Source: CAG-964 sp902789345 (GTDB lineage Bacteria > Bacillota > Clostridia > Oscillospirales > Acutalibacteraceae). Taken from it: a stretch of 64,000 nucleotides of DNA. Below the pieces are notes generated by a model, which was not told the origin of the DNA, did no database searches, and saw only the letters and a list, made by a program, of their open reading frames with translations. This document shows, piece by piece, positions 41,916 through 48,966 of this stretch. The stretch's first letter is position 1; every line of letters begins with the position of its first letter. The DNA is taken from the NCBI GenBank assembly GCA_052117325.1, contig JBQKJJ010000008.1; one strand, given 5' to 3'. The translations under genes and the position numbers were made by a program.

Positions 41916-44255
41916 TTACTTATTTAACGGTTTTGCCTTTCTTAGCACAAAGGCTGTCACCAAAGCTGACGCCATTACGGCAAGCAATACCGCTATTGGT
42001 GTAGTTGTGCCTGTAGCAACCTTTCCTGTTTGATTTGCACCGTTTGTATGTGTACTATTTGTAGCGGCATTATTGCTCGTTGTATTTTGTGTAGTACCCT
42101 GTGTAGATTGTGTAGCTGATGTAGGACTGGTAGGTGCATTTGTTGGTGTTGTTGGTACTGTTGGATCACTTGGCTTACTTGGTGTTGTTGGTATTGTTGG
42201 TTCACTTGGTTTACTTGGTGTTGTTGGTACTGTAGGTTTGCTTGGAGCTGTTGGGGTTGTTGGCACTACAGTAGACTCACTTGGCTCTGTAGGGTCTGTT
42301 GGCACTGTTGGCTCGCTTGGAACGGTTGGCTCACTTGGTTCGCTCGGTTCTGTAGGAGTAGTTGGTGTCAGCTTTTTAAACTCTTCCTCTGCACTAAGCA
42401 ATGTTTCATAGTTACTTACATACTGCTTTAAACTATCGTCAAGGCTGTTGTAGCTGTTTCGTGCAGTGTCTATTAAAGTCTTACTTTCAAGTGTAACGGT
42501 ACCTATGTTATCAATGGCAGATACAACGCCTTCTACGGCGTCATAGTCAGCCTTTGACAATACCGTAACATCTACATTTACTTCTATAGGCTCGGCCTCT
42601 ATGCCAATTTCGTTACCGTTATTTTTGTCAAGCCTATCGCCGTACTTCTGTATGTCATATGTCAGAGTAACATCCAAATAGTCCTCTGTAAGCTGATAGT
42701 CAGGGTAGGTAATGTATTTTGTAACATCACGCTGTGTACCATTTTTGTACTTAGCAATTACTGTAATCCCCTTAGGATCAAAATTGTCACCTGTACAGTA
42801 TAAAACCTTTTCAGGCTGTGCAGTAACCTCTAGGCTATCAATTTTACTGCCTATAGACATCATATAGGCGGAATCGTTTTTCATATACAATGTACCGTCT
42901 GTATCTGCCACAGGGGTTGCCAATGCATAATTTGCCTGTGCCTCTACAGGCGTAAACAAAACCTGTGCACAGTTTTTAACCTCTGTTATTTTACCGTCGT
43001 TGTTGTAGCTTTCGGTTACACCGTCTACAACCGAGGTAACTCCTTTTTTATCCTTTATAAATCTTACCTTGCCCGGGGTGTAGTTATCAACAAAATACAC
43101 ATATGAATATCCGTCTTTATCATCATATGCTGTTGTAAGAAGACCTGTAGCCTGTGGGTAACCCTTGGTAGGCACTCTGTAAGCAATCTTGAATGAATCA
43201 AGGTCTATTACCGTTATGTTATGTCCGCTGTATTCAGTAAACTGTGACGAACCCGAAACTCCTATATACGCCCTGCCGTTATGTATAACAGGCGTAGCTG
43301 TACTCATTGCGGTTGAGTCTGTACCGTTTTCAAGCTTAATTTCTTTTATGTCATAATTATCGACATTCTTTTTAAATGTGCCGTTACTATTTACAGCCAC
43401 ACTGTAAAAACTGCCGCCCTTGCTTGTAAAATAATATCGGTCAGTTTCATTATCGTAAGAAACAGACGAGCGTATGTCACCGTTTAATCCTTCTATTTTG
43501 TCAATAACCTTACCATTAGTTGGGTTAAGTGAAAGTAAGCAAGAGGTTTGAGAACTGCTTCCGTTTTGTCCGTCATCTGTTCCTACAAGCAAATAGTCAC
43601 TGCAAGCATATGCACCTGCCCAGTAAAAGCCGCCTTTACGTGTATATTGCCAAATGCACTGCTTTTCTTCTAAGTCATTTTCAGTGTCTTCATCTTTGGC
43701 AGAAATGCAAACATAGTTAGCCTCTGCATCTTCGTTATTCCAAAAGCCTGTGTATACAAAACCGTTGCTATACACAATAGGACTGTTTGGCTGACCGGAA
43801 AGTTGATCCTTATATATCCACAGTGACTTAAGAGTTTGTGCGTCAAATGCCTGTACCGTACCGTTTGCCAAACCCACAAAAATCTTATTATCGGCATAGG
43901 TTGGCGACACAATATTGTAACTTGATCTGCCTGCCATTTCGCCGTATGCCTGTATAGTACCGTTGTATTTATCCATTCTATACAGCTTTGTACCGGAACA
44001 GAAAATCAAGCTGTCGCCTACAATTATAGGTGTGCCTATTGCATTGCTGTCGTAACCCTCACCTACTTTTGTTGCCCAGTTTAAAACAGCATCGTCTGCC
44101 AATGTAGGAATTTTACTGTTCACTACATTATTGTTTGTATTACTTACAATATCGGTGTTTTCTGCCACAGCCTGAAAAAGTGAAAAGGGCAGCATAGATG
44201 CAACTAAAGCACCTGACATTAACACCGAGGTTATTTTTGAAAAACTTCTAATCAT
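41916..44255 (-). CDS. Cell-surface PQQ-like beta-propeller protein
   Basis: A 779-residue surface protein, first gene of the riboswitch operon. Signal peptide 1-31; PQQ/quinoprotein-type beta-propeller at about 55-470 (blade motifs GTPIIVGDSLIFCSGTKLYR, SPTYADNKIFVGLANGTVQA, TPVIHNGRAYIGVSG, ATPVADTDGTLYM); bacterial Ig-like domain 473-566; helical segment 567-629; Pro/Thr-rich wall spacer 630-720; transmembrane helix 752-771 with basic tail. No LPXTG is present; VATGT just before the helix might be an atypical sorting site. A beta-propeller, BtuG, captures B12 in Bacteroides, so a similar role is suggested. GAGGAGA precedes the ATG. Confidence 0.82.
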   Translation of the reverse strand: MIRSFSKITSVLMSGALVASMLPFSLFQAVAENTDIVSNTNNNVVNSKIPTLADDAVLNWATKVGEGYDSNAIGTPIIVGDSLIFCSGTKLYRMDKYNGTIQAYGEMAGRSSYNIVSPTYADNKIFVGLANGTVQAFDAQTLKSLWIYKDQLSGQPNSPIVYSNGFVYTGFWNNEDAEANYVCISAKDEDTENDLEEKQCIWQYTRKGGFYWAGAYACSDYLLVGTDDGQNGSSSQTSCLLSLNPTNGKVIDKIEGLNGDIRSSVSYDNETDRYYFTSKGGSFYSVAVNSNGTFKKNVDNYDIKEIKLENGTDSTAMSTATPVIHNGRAYIGVSGSSQFTEYSGHNITVIDLDSFKIAYRVPTKGYPQATGLLTTAYDDKDGYSYVYFVDNYTPGKVRFIKDKKGVTSVVDGVTESYNNDGKITEVKNCAQVLFTPVEAQANYALATPVADTDGTLYMKNDSAYMMSIGSKIDSLEVTAQPEKVLYCTGDNFDPKGITVIAKYKNGTQRDVTKYITYPDYQLTEDYLDVTLTYDIQKYGDRLDKNNGNEIGIEAEPIEVNVDVTVLSKADYDAVEGVVSAIDNIGTVTLESKTLIDTARNSYNSLDDSLKQYVSNYETLLSAEEEFKKLTPTTPTEPSEPSEPTVPSEPTVPTDPTEPSESTVVPTTPTAPSKPTVPTTPSKPSEPTIPTTPSKPSDPTVPTTPTNAPTSPTSATQSTQGTTQNTTSNNAATNSTHTNGANQTGKVATGTTTPIAVLLAVMASALVTAFVLRKAKPLNK

Positions 44256-44271
44256 AAAATATCTCCTCTAA

Positions 44272-44597
44272 AAATAAAAAACCTCTCCATATGGTATGAA
44301 GGGGCAGAATACTACTATTCTTGGACAGTACAGGCACAGTGCGGCAAAGCACACAGCCGTAGCCAACATTAAAATAATAGGACCGCATCTTCATCGCCAA
44401 AGAATATATTACCTATGAAAATACGGCAGGTCTCCTGACTTATGATGTAGTGATACTCACACAAACAGCACCTTCTCTGCAAGAGCAAATGGTACACGCT
44501 GTTTCATCGTCAAATACAGTAATGGCGGTTGCTTCGGATTCTCACCGAATTCCCTATTAATCTACCAAGCACAAGGCTTTTCAAACCGTATTTTTAA
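44272..44597 (-). promoter_or_regulatory. Cobalamin (adenosylcobalamin-type) riboswitch with terminator
   Basis: On the minus strand the aptamer is closed by AATACGG (near 44586-44593) pairing with CCGTATT (44419-44425). Inside are the conserved GGGAATTCGGTGAGAATCC, then GAAGCAACCGCCATTACTG and, before the closing stem, AGTCAGGAGACCTGCC, the standard cobalamin riboswitch blocks. The expression platform ends in a terminator: CCCCTTCAT with ATGGAGAGG (44282-44304) followed by TTTTTTATTTTT. The propeller gene starts 17 bases later. Corrinoid excess should stop transcription of the ten-gene operon. Confidence 0.95.
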
Positions 44598-44642
44598 TAT
44601 TAAAAGTGCCTATTTTAAAAAATTAGGCGCTTATTTGCCCTT

Positions 44643-44671
44643 ATTATACCCTTAATACAGCATATAGTCAA
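44643..44671 (-). promoter_or_regulatory. Promoter of the cobalamin-riboswitch operon
   Basis: On the minus strand TTGACT (44666-44671) and TATAAT (44643-44648) are exactly 17 bases apart. The start near 44636 gives about 40 bases of RNA before the aptamer. Confidence 0.8.
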
Positions 44672-44824
44672 GAAAGCAGTAATTATATAGACAATTATTT
44701 TATTAAAGAAATTTTTTGCACTTTTTACAAATATGCATTACTTTTTTAGATATATTTTCTAAATCTTTGGTTATTTCACCTATGACATTAATGCGTAAAT
44801 TCTGATAAAATAAAGTCATTGAGA

Positions 44825-44870
44825 GAAGTGCTTGACAGGCCTAAATGTCAACGCACTTCCTTTTTATTTT
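44825..44870 (+). terminator. Terminator-like hairpin directly upstream of the DUF2798 gene
   Basis: GAAGTGC-TTGACA at 44825-44837 pairs with TGTCAA-C-GCACTTC at 44846-44859, followed by CTTTTTATTTT. No plus-strand gene lies upstream, and a possible promoter (ATGACA, 18 bases, TAAAAT, ending near 44810) would put the RNA start just before it. It therefore looks like an attenuator for the gene starting at 44885 rather than an end-of-gene terminator. Confidence 0.6.
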
Positions 44871-44884
44871 AAGGGGGAAAACAT

Positions 44885-45355
44885 ATGCCAAAAACAAAAT
44901 TTCAAAGCGTAGTATTTACAGCAATAATGGTGTTTTTTATGGTTTATTGTATGACTGTTTTTTCATTAGCTTTAAAAACCGGTCTGCAATACACTACATT
45001 TTTAACAGCACTGAAAGAAATGTGGGTAGAGTATGTAATAGTTTTTTTACTTATATTTTTTGTTATTACAAAAAATGCTCAAAAACTTGCATTTCGTATA
45101 TTTAATCCTCAGGAGGATAAAAAAATACTTATTGTTCTTGCAATTCAGAGTTTTACTGTAATACAAATTGTACCTGCTATCACACTTATAGCAACATTCC
45201 TACACAATGGCTTTACCGAAAATTGGTTTACACAGTGGATAACCACCGCCGTACAGTGCTTTCCGACAGCGTTTTGTCTGCAAATATTCTTTATAGGTCC
45301 GCTGGTAAGATTTATTTTTAGGTCTATATTCAATACAAAATCTGCAGCTGCATAA
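44885..45355 (+). CDS. DUF2798 membrane protein
   Basis: A 156-residue protein with four transmembrane helices arranged as two DUF2798 repeats: FTAIMVFFMVYCMTVFSLAL with VEYVIVFLLIFFVITKNAQK, then IQSFTVIQIVPAITLIATFL with PTAFCLQIFFIGPLVRFIFR. Function of the family is unknown; it is common in gut Clostridia. AAGGGGG stands eight bases before the ATG. The leader contains a terminator-like hairpin, so expression may be controlled by attenuation. It is divergent from the cobalamin operon. Confidence 0.85.
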   Translation: MPKTKFQSVVFTAIMVFFMVYCMTVFSLALKTGLQYTTFLTALKEMWVEYVIVFLLIFFVITKNAQKLAFRIFNPQEDKKILIVLAIQSFTVIQIVPAITLIATFLHNGFTENWFTQWITTAVQCFPTAFCLQIFFIGPLVRFIFRSIFNTKSAAA

Positions 45356-45390
45356 CAATATTTAACAAAAGAAACATTAGTTAATTTTAA

Positions 45391-45422
45391 AGGCCGCCCA
45401 ACTTAGCTGTGGGCGGCCTTTG
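45391..45422. terminator. Terminator between DUF2798 gene and first SUKH-3 gene
   Basis: AGGCCGCCCA at 45391-45400 pairs with TGGGCGGCCT at 45410-45419, with AAA and TTT flanks. The same hairpin recurs at 46076-46105 as part of the tandem duplication. Confidence 0.75.
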
Positions 45423-45457
45423 CGTACCATATATGCTTTATAAGTTTTTTGGGGAAT

Positions 45458-46048
45458 TTATGGTTGTCCATCTAGCCACGGTCTTGGTATGTCTGGCACC
45501 TGGCTAAAATCATAGTCCCAATCTTCAACAAATTCGTCTGTAAGACCGGCGTCCTCATGATCACCTATTCCTCTGTAATCTTTTATAGCATTTATTTTGT
45601 CATTCATTAAATTATAAAGCAATTCTATAAAATCATCATTACCACTTTTACAAACGAATTCGCCCCAAACAAAGTAAAAATATCCATCTTCGTCAATCAA
45701 TAGGTTAGCAGGCATAGCCGGGTATATTGCAACAGGATATAATCTACGCTGATAATACATACAATACCACTTTAATGCCATAGGCATCGGTGATCTATCA
45801 TCTCCACTAATGGTAAGATAAAAATCATAACTATCATTTGGTATTTTCCACCTAATTGTTAATCCACCGTAGCTGCTTAGAAACTCCCTTGCCTTATCAA
45901 ACATATAAAAATTTTGACCATAGTCCTTTACCGTCCAACCATCACCTATTGTGTCATACCTAAATTGCATAGGGTCTACATGTCTATCTTCTGTCCAACC
46001 AAATTTCTTTAAAATTGAGATAACCTCTTGTTTTTCTTGTTCTGTCAT
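45458..46048 (-). CDS. SUKH-3 family immunity-type protein, copy A
   Basis: A 196-residue acidic, soluble protein. It has the SUKH-3 layout: an N-terminal helix with FGWTEDRHVDP, a strand-rich part, FLSSYGGLTIRWKIP, and an aspartate-rich C-terminus (FVEDWDYDFSQVPDIPRPWL). SUKH proteins neutralise secreted or contact-dependent toxins in polymorphic toxin systems. No toxin gene is adjacent, so it may be an orphan immunity gene. I start at ATG 46048, which has GAGG at the right distance and aligns with copy B; ATG 46054 is too close to it. Confidence 0.8.
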   Translation of the reverse strand: MTEQEKQEVISILKKFGWTEDRHVDPMQFRYDTIGDGWTVKDYGQNFYMFDKAREFLSSYGGLTIRWKIPNDSYDFYLTISGDDRSPMPMALKWYCMYYQRRLYPVAIYPAMPANLLIDEDGYFYFVWGEFVCKSGNDDFIELLYNLMNDKINAIKDYRGIGDHEDAGLTDEFVEDWDYDFSQVPDIPRPWLDGQP

Positions 46049-46075
46049 ATACATACCTCACTTAACATTATCACT

Positions 46076-46107
46076 AGGCCGCCCAACTTAGCTGTGGGCG
46101 GCCTTTG
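46076..46107. terminator. Duplicated terminator between the two SUKH-3 copies
   Basis: The same inverted repeat as at 45391 (AGGCCGCCCA, loop ACTTAGCTG, TGGGCGGCCTTT). It follows copy B on the minus strand and separates the two transcription units. Confidence 0.7.
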
Positions 46108-46142
46108 TGTACCATATATGCTTTATAAGTTTTTGGGGGAAT

Positions 46143-46727
46143 TTATGGTTGTCCATCTAGCCACGGTCTCGGTATGTCTGGCACCTGACTAAAATCATAG
46201 TCCCACTCCTCAACAAATTCGTCTGTAAGGCCGGCATCCTCATGATCACCTATTCCTCTGTAATCTTTTATAGCATTTATATTATTCTTAATTAAATTAT
46301 GAAGTAATTCTATAAAATCATCATTACCACTTTTATAAACAAATTCGTCCCACACAAAGTAAAAATATCCATCTTCGTCAATCAGCAGGTTAGTAGGCAT
46401 AGCCGGGTACATTGCCACAGGATATAATCTACGCTTATAGTACATACAATACCACTTTAACGCCATAGGCATTGCTGCACTTCTTCCTACAAAAAGCTCA
46501 TAATTATAGCTATCATTTGGGATATCCCACTTAATAGTTAATCCACCATAGTTGCTTAGAAATTTCCTTGCCTTATCAAACATATAAAAATTTTGACCAT
46601 AGTCCTTTACTGTCCAACCGTCACCTATTGTGTCATACCTAAATTGCATAGGGTCTACATTTCTATTTTCTGTCCAACCAGATTTCTTTAAAATTGAGAA
46701 AACCTCTTGCTTTTCTTGTTCCTTCAT
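46143..46727 (-). CDS. SUKH-3 family immunity-type protein, copy B
   Basis: A 194-residue paralogue of copy A. The first 65 residues and the last 50 are nearly the same; the centre differs (YNYELFVGRSAAMPMALKW against YDFYLTISGDDRSPMPMALK), including a two-residue length change. Divergence concentrated in the middle is what one expects if the copies recognise different toxin variants, though drift is also possible. AGGGGG stands nine bases before the ATG. Confidence 0.8.
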   Translation of the reverse strand: MKEQEKQEVFSILKKSGWTENRNVDPMQFRYDTIGDGWTVKDYGQNFYMFDKARKFLSNYGGLTIKWDIPNDSYNYELFVGRSAAMPMALKWYCMYYKRRLYPVAMYPAMPTNLLIDEDGYFYFVWDEFVYKSGNDDFIELLHNLIKNNINAIKDYRGIGDHEDAGLTDEFVEEWDYDFSQVPDIPRPWLDGQP

Positions 46728-46955
46728 TTCAATAATCCCCCTAATTTTTCATCATTACTAAAGTACATACCTATTTTCATTTTTATGTATCTTAATACCA
46801 CTATAATACCACATATCGGTTTAAATAATCAAGCTTTTATTTAATGAAATAATACATATTTTTGCTTTTTTATTAAGTTTCAAACTGTATTTGACCAAAC
46901 ATATAAAATATAGTATAATCTATAAAGATATTACAGGAAACAAGGTGTGCTTTTA

Positions 46956-47345
46956 ATGAAGATTTGCAGCTATTGCGGTAAACAAATTGATTATAACCAT
47001 GCGTATTGCAGCGAAAGCTGTGAGGAAAATACCTTTCTATTTTACAAAAACAGAAAGAAATTTCAGCTATTTTTTAATATAGTAAGTATTTTTTGTTTTA
47101 TAGTTATAATGTTGGGAACTTTTATAGGATTGCTTACACAAGAACTAAAGTATGGGTTGCTTATTGCCAGCCCCGGCGGCATACTTATAGGAATAATATA
47201 CGCCGTTCTCCCATACTATGGCCTAGATGAGCAAATACGCTATAAGGGTATTGAAACATCTAAAAAAACAGTAAGAATCATTGGTTCGGTTTTGGCTGTG
47301 CTATGTACTGTTTGTTTTGTAGTAGGATTTATTATTCCTTTTTAA
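46956..47345 (+). CDS. Zinc-ribbon membrane protein
   Basis: A 129-residue protein. Residues 1-25 form a small zinc finger, CSYCGKQIDYNHAYCSESC, with two CxxC-type pairs. Three transmembrane helices follow (IVSIFCFIVIMLGTFIGLL, GLLIASPGGILIGIIYAVL, IGSVLAVLCTVCFVVGFII). The finger resembles the DUF2116-type ribbons found on small membrane proteins. Function is unknown. I start at ATG 46956, seven bases after AAGGTG; the frame could also start at GTG 46947 inside that site. Confidence 0.7.
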   Translation: MKICSYCGKQIDYNHAYCSESCEENTFLFYKNRKKFQLFFNIVSIFCFIVIMLGTFIGLLTQELKYGLLIASPGGILIGIIYAVLPYYGLDEQIRYKGIETSKKTVRIIGSVLAVLCTVCFVVGFIIPF

Positions 47346-47411
47346 AGTAAATATGTATAAAACAACCTCCCTTGTACAATAATAGTTACAGTACAAAGGA
47401 GGTACTTTTTT

Positions 47412-47633
47412 ATGTTAGACAAAATTGCTCTTACTCTACTGGTTATTGGTGGAATTAACTGGGGTTCAATCGGTATTTTCCAGTTTGACTTTGTTGCTTG
47501 GATATGCGGAGGTCAAACAGGTATGATTAGCCGTATTGTGTACACTCTGGTTGGACTGTCAGCCCTGTGGTGCATTTCGCTTTTATTCAGAGACAGAAAC
47601 GACAGAGACGGTATTGTTACATCATCAAATTAA
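47412..47633 (+). CDS. DUF378 membrane protein
   Basis: A 73-residue protein with two transmembrane helices and the DUF378 signature ALTLLVIGGINWGSIGIFQF, then IVYTLVGLSALWCISLLF. The tail (RDRNDRDG) is charged and cytosolic. The family is widespread in Firmicutes with no known function. A strong ribosome site, AAAGGAGG, stands nine bases before the ATG. A weak hairpin (ACTGCATAAA with TTTATACAGT, 47637-47668) follows. Confidence 0.88.
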   Translation: MLDKIALTLLVIGGINWGSIGIFQFDFVAWICGGQTGMISRIVYTLVGLSALWCISLLFRDRNDRDGIVTSSN

Positions 47634-47692
47634 ATTACTGCATAAAGGTCCATCGGCTTTTATACAGTAAAACCATAGGTAAAAGAACCACC

Positions 47693-47734
47693 GCCCAAAG
47701 CACTTAAGTCGGCAATTAGCCAAGTGCTTTGGGC
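47693..47734. repeat. Long inverted repeat between convergent genes
   Basis: GCCCAAAGCACTT at 47693-47705 is exactly repeated inverted as AAGTGCTTTGGGC at 47722-47734 around a 16-base loop. It lacks a T-run, so it is not a standard terminator, though it lies between the ends of two convergent genes and may stop transcripts or protect their 3' ends. Confidence 0.65.
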
Positions 47735-47773
47735 AGTGCTGCATAAGACTATGTTTATTTTTGAATTACTCTA

Positions 47774-48475
47774 TTACTCAGAGTCTGATTTTTTCTTTGC
47801 TAAAGAGTCCTTAAGCTTTACCGGTATTAGATCCAGTAAGAAAAGCATAAAGCCTATTGCAACAAAGCATACAAATATCATTAAAAGAGTTGCAACAGTG
47901 TTTACGGTACCGTTGGCCACAACATCATAAAATGTGTAAGGATATGCCTTTTCAAACGGATACGGATATTGTGTAAACAGCTTTAGCTTACCGTCAAGCA
48001 CAAGCACTACAACATACACATACACCGTATAGAGTATTTCCGGTATAAGCCATATAAACGGAAAAAACAGTTTAAAATTGCCCTTTTTGTCAAACAGCAA
48101 ATAGTCAAGCAACAACACAGCAGGCATTACATATGTAATCATATTTGTTACAAAATACCTCTGCCAATTTGGAATTGCATTTCCATTAATGAGGAAATGG
48201 TCAACAGCGCATATACCGATAAACGAAAGTAAAATAGTTCCTTTCAGCCAAGGGGCTATACAGGTTTTGTCTTTTTTAGTATTATTAATTTGCCAAAATG
48301 AGAGTACAAAATAATAAACAACCGCCACAAACAGCATTATGGTTGAGAACAAACCAACTTGCTTCACCTGGAAATTACCGGTAAATATTTGCAGTCTTGC
48401 CAACAGCAGCAGCGTACCCCCCATTGCAATTATCATTCTTAAAAAAACAGCCAAAGGCTTGTAATTAATGTACAT
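47774..48475 (-). CDS. Pr6Pr family membrane protein
   Basis: A 233-residue protein with six transmembrane helices. The spacing, with FSTIMLFVAVVYYFVLSFWQ, the loop LINGNAIPNWQRYFVTNMITYVMPAVLLLDYLLF, and PYPFEKAYPYTFYDVVANG near the end, follows the Pr6Pr (FAR-17a/AIG1-like) family, in which a conserved His (here in VDHFLI) sits in a helix. Catalytic function in bacteria is unproven. It reads leftward from a single-gene unit. Confidence 0.78.
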   Translation of the reverse strand: MYINYKPLAVFLRMIIAMGGTLLLLARLQIFTGNFQVKQVGLFSTIMLFVAVVYYFVLSFWQINNTKKDKTCIAPWLKGTILLSFIGICAVDHFLINGNAIPNWQRYFVTNMITYVMPAVLLLDYLLFDKKGNFKLFFPFIWLIPEILYTVYVYVVVLVLDGKLKLFTQYPYPFEKAYPYTFYDVVANGTVNTVATLLMIFVCFVAIGFMLFLLDLIPVKLKDSLAKKKSDSE

Positions 48476-48659
48476 AGTAAAATCAATTCCTTTACTATTT
48501 ATACCGGTTAAAAATAAGCTCGGTATAAGTATGGCAATATATTTTAAATTGTGTTATAATTTTCAAAGTTGGTTTAGCAGTTATGCTTCGGCAAAATTTG
48601 CAAACCACCTGTTTTACTGTAATACACACTACTTCTAATAATAAGAGGTGATTAGCTTT

Positions 48660-48842
48660 ATGTCAGGCAAATCTAATTGTGAGCATTGTGCAAATTATGT
48701 ATATGATGAAGAATATGACTGCTATATTTGTCAGGTAAATTTAGACGAGGACGAGTTTGTCAAATTTATGCAAAACACATTTGACAACTGCCATTACTTT
48801 AAATTTTACGATGAATATAAAATGGTAAAAAAACAAAATTAA
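48660..48842 (+). CDS. Small cysteine-rich DUF6472 protein
   Basis: A 60-residue protein starting MSGKSNCEHCANYVYDEEYD. Four cysteines (CEHC, C-x-IC and C in DNCHYF) are placed for one metal site. The acidic middle (VNLDEDEFVKFM) is typical of DUF6472, a Clostridia family without known role. I start at ATG 48660; AGAGGTGA lies nine bases upstream, and the GTG at 48648 is part of that site. Confidence 0.75.
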   Translation: MSGKSNCEHCANYVYDEEYDCYICQVNLDEDEFVKFMQNTFDNCHYFKFYDEYKMVKKQN

Positions 48843-48930
48843 TTGTTGCATACCACAGAGCAAATCAGTTACAACTTTCCAGCCGATTTGCTGTACCTCA
48901 TTATTCTAACAATAAAGTCCAATTCTATAT

Positions 48931-48966
48931 TTAAGAGGCAGGCAGCAGCCTGCCTCTTTTTTTATT
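48931..48966. terminator. Bidirectional terminator between DUF6472 gene and proS
   Basis: AAGAGGCAGGC at 48933-48943 pairs with GCCTGCCTCTT at 48948-48958, then TTTTTTT on the plus strand and an A-rich flank on the other side. It abuts the proS stop codon. Confidence 0.88.

Larger units (their letters stand above)
45391..46735. repeat. Tandem duplication of a SUKH-3 gene with its terminator
   Basis: Two units with a 685-base offset (about 45391-46048 and 46076-46735) each contain the hairpin AGGCCGCCCA...TGGGCGGCCT, the spacer GTACCATATATGCTTTATAA and a full gene. Similarity runs through both genes and ends just upstream of each start codon. The two proteins are about 80 percent identical, with most changes in the middle third. 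Confidence 0.9.

Noticed and set aside
42073..42411. Open plus-strand frame of 112 codons rich in Val/Gly opposite the propeller gene
   Set aside because: It is the antisense of the Pro/Thr-rich spacer; the regular codon repeats keep the opposite frame open.
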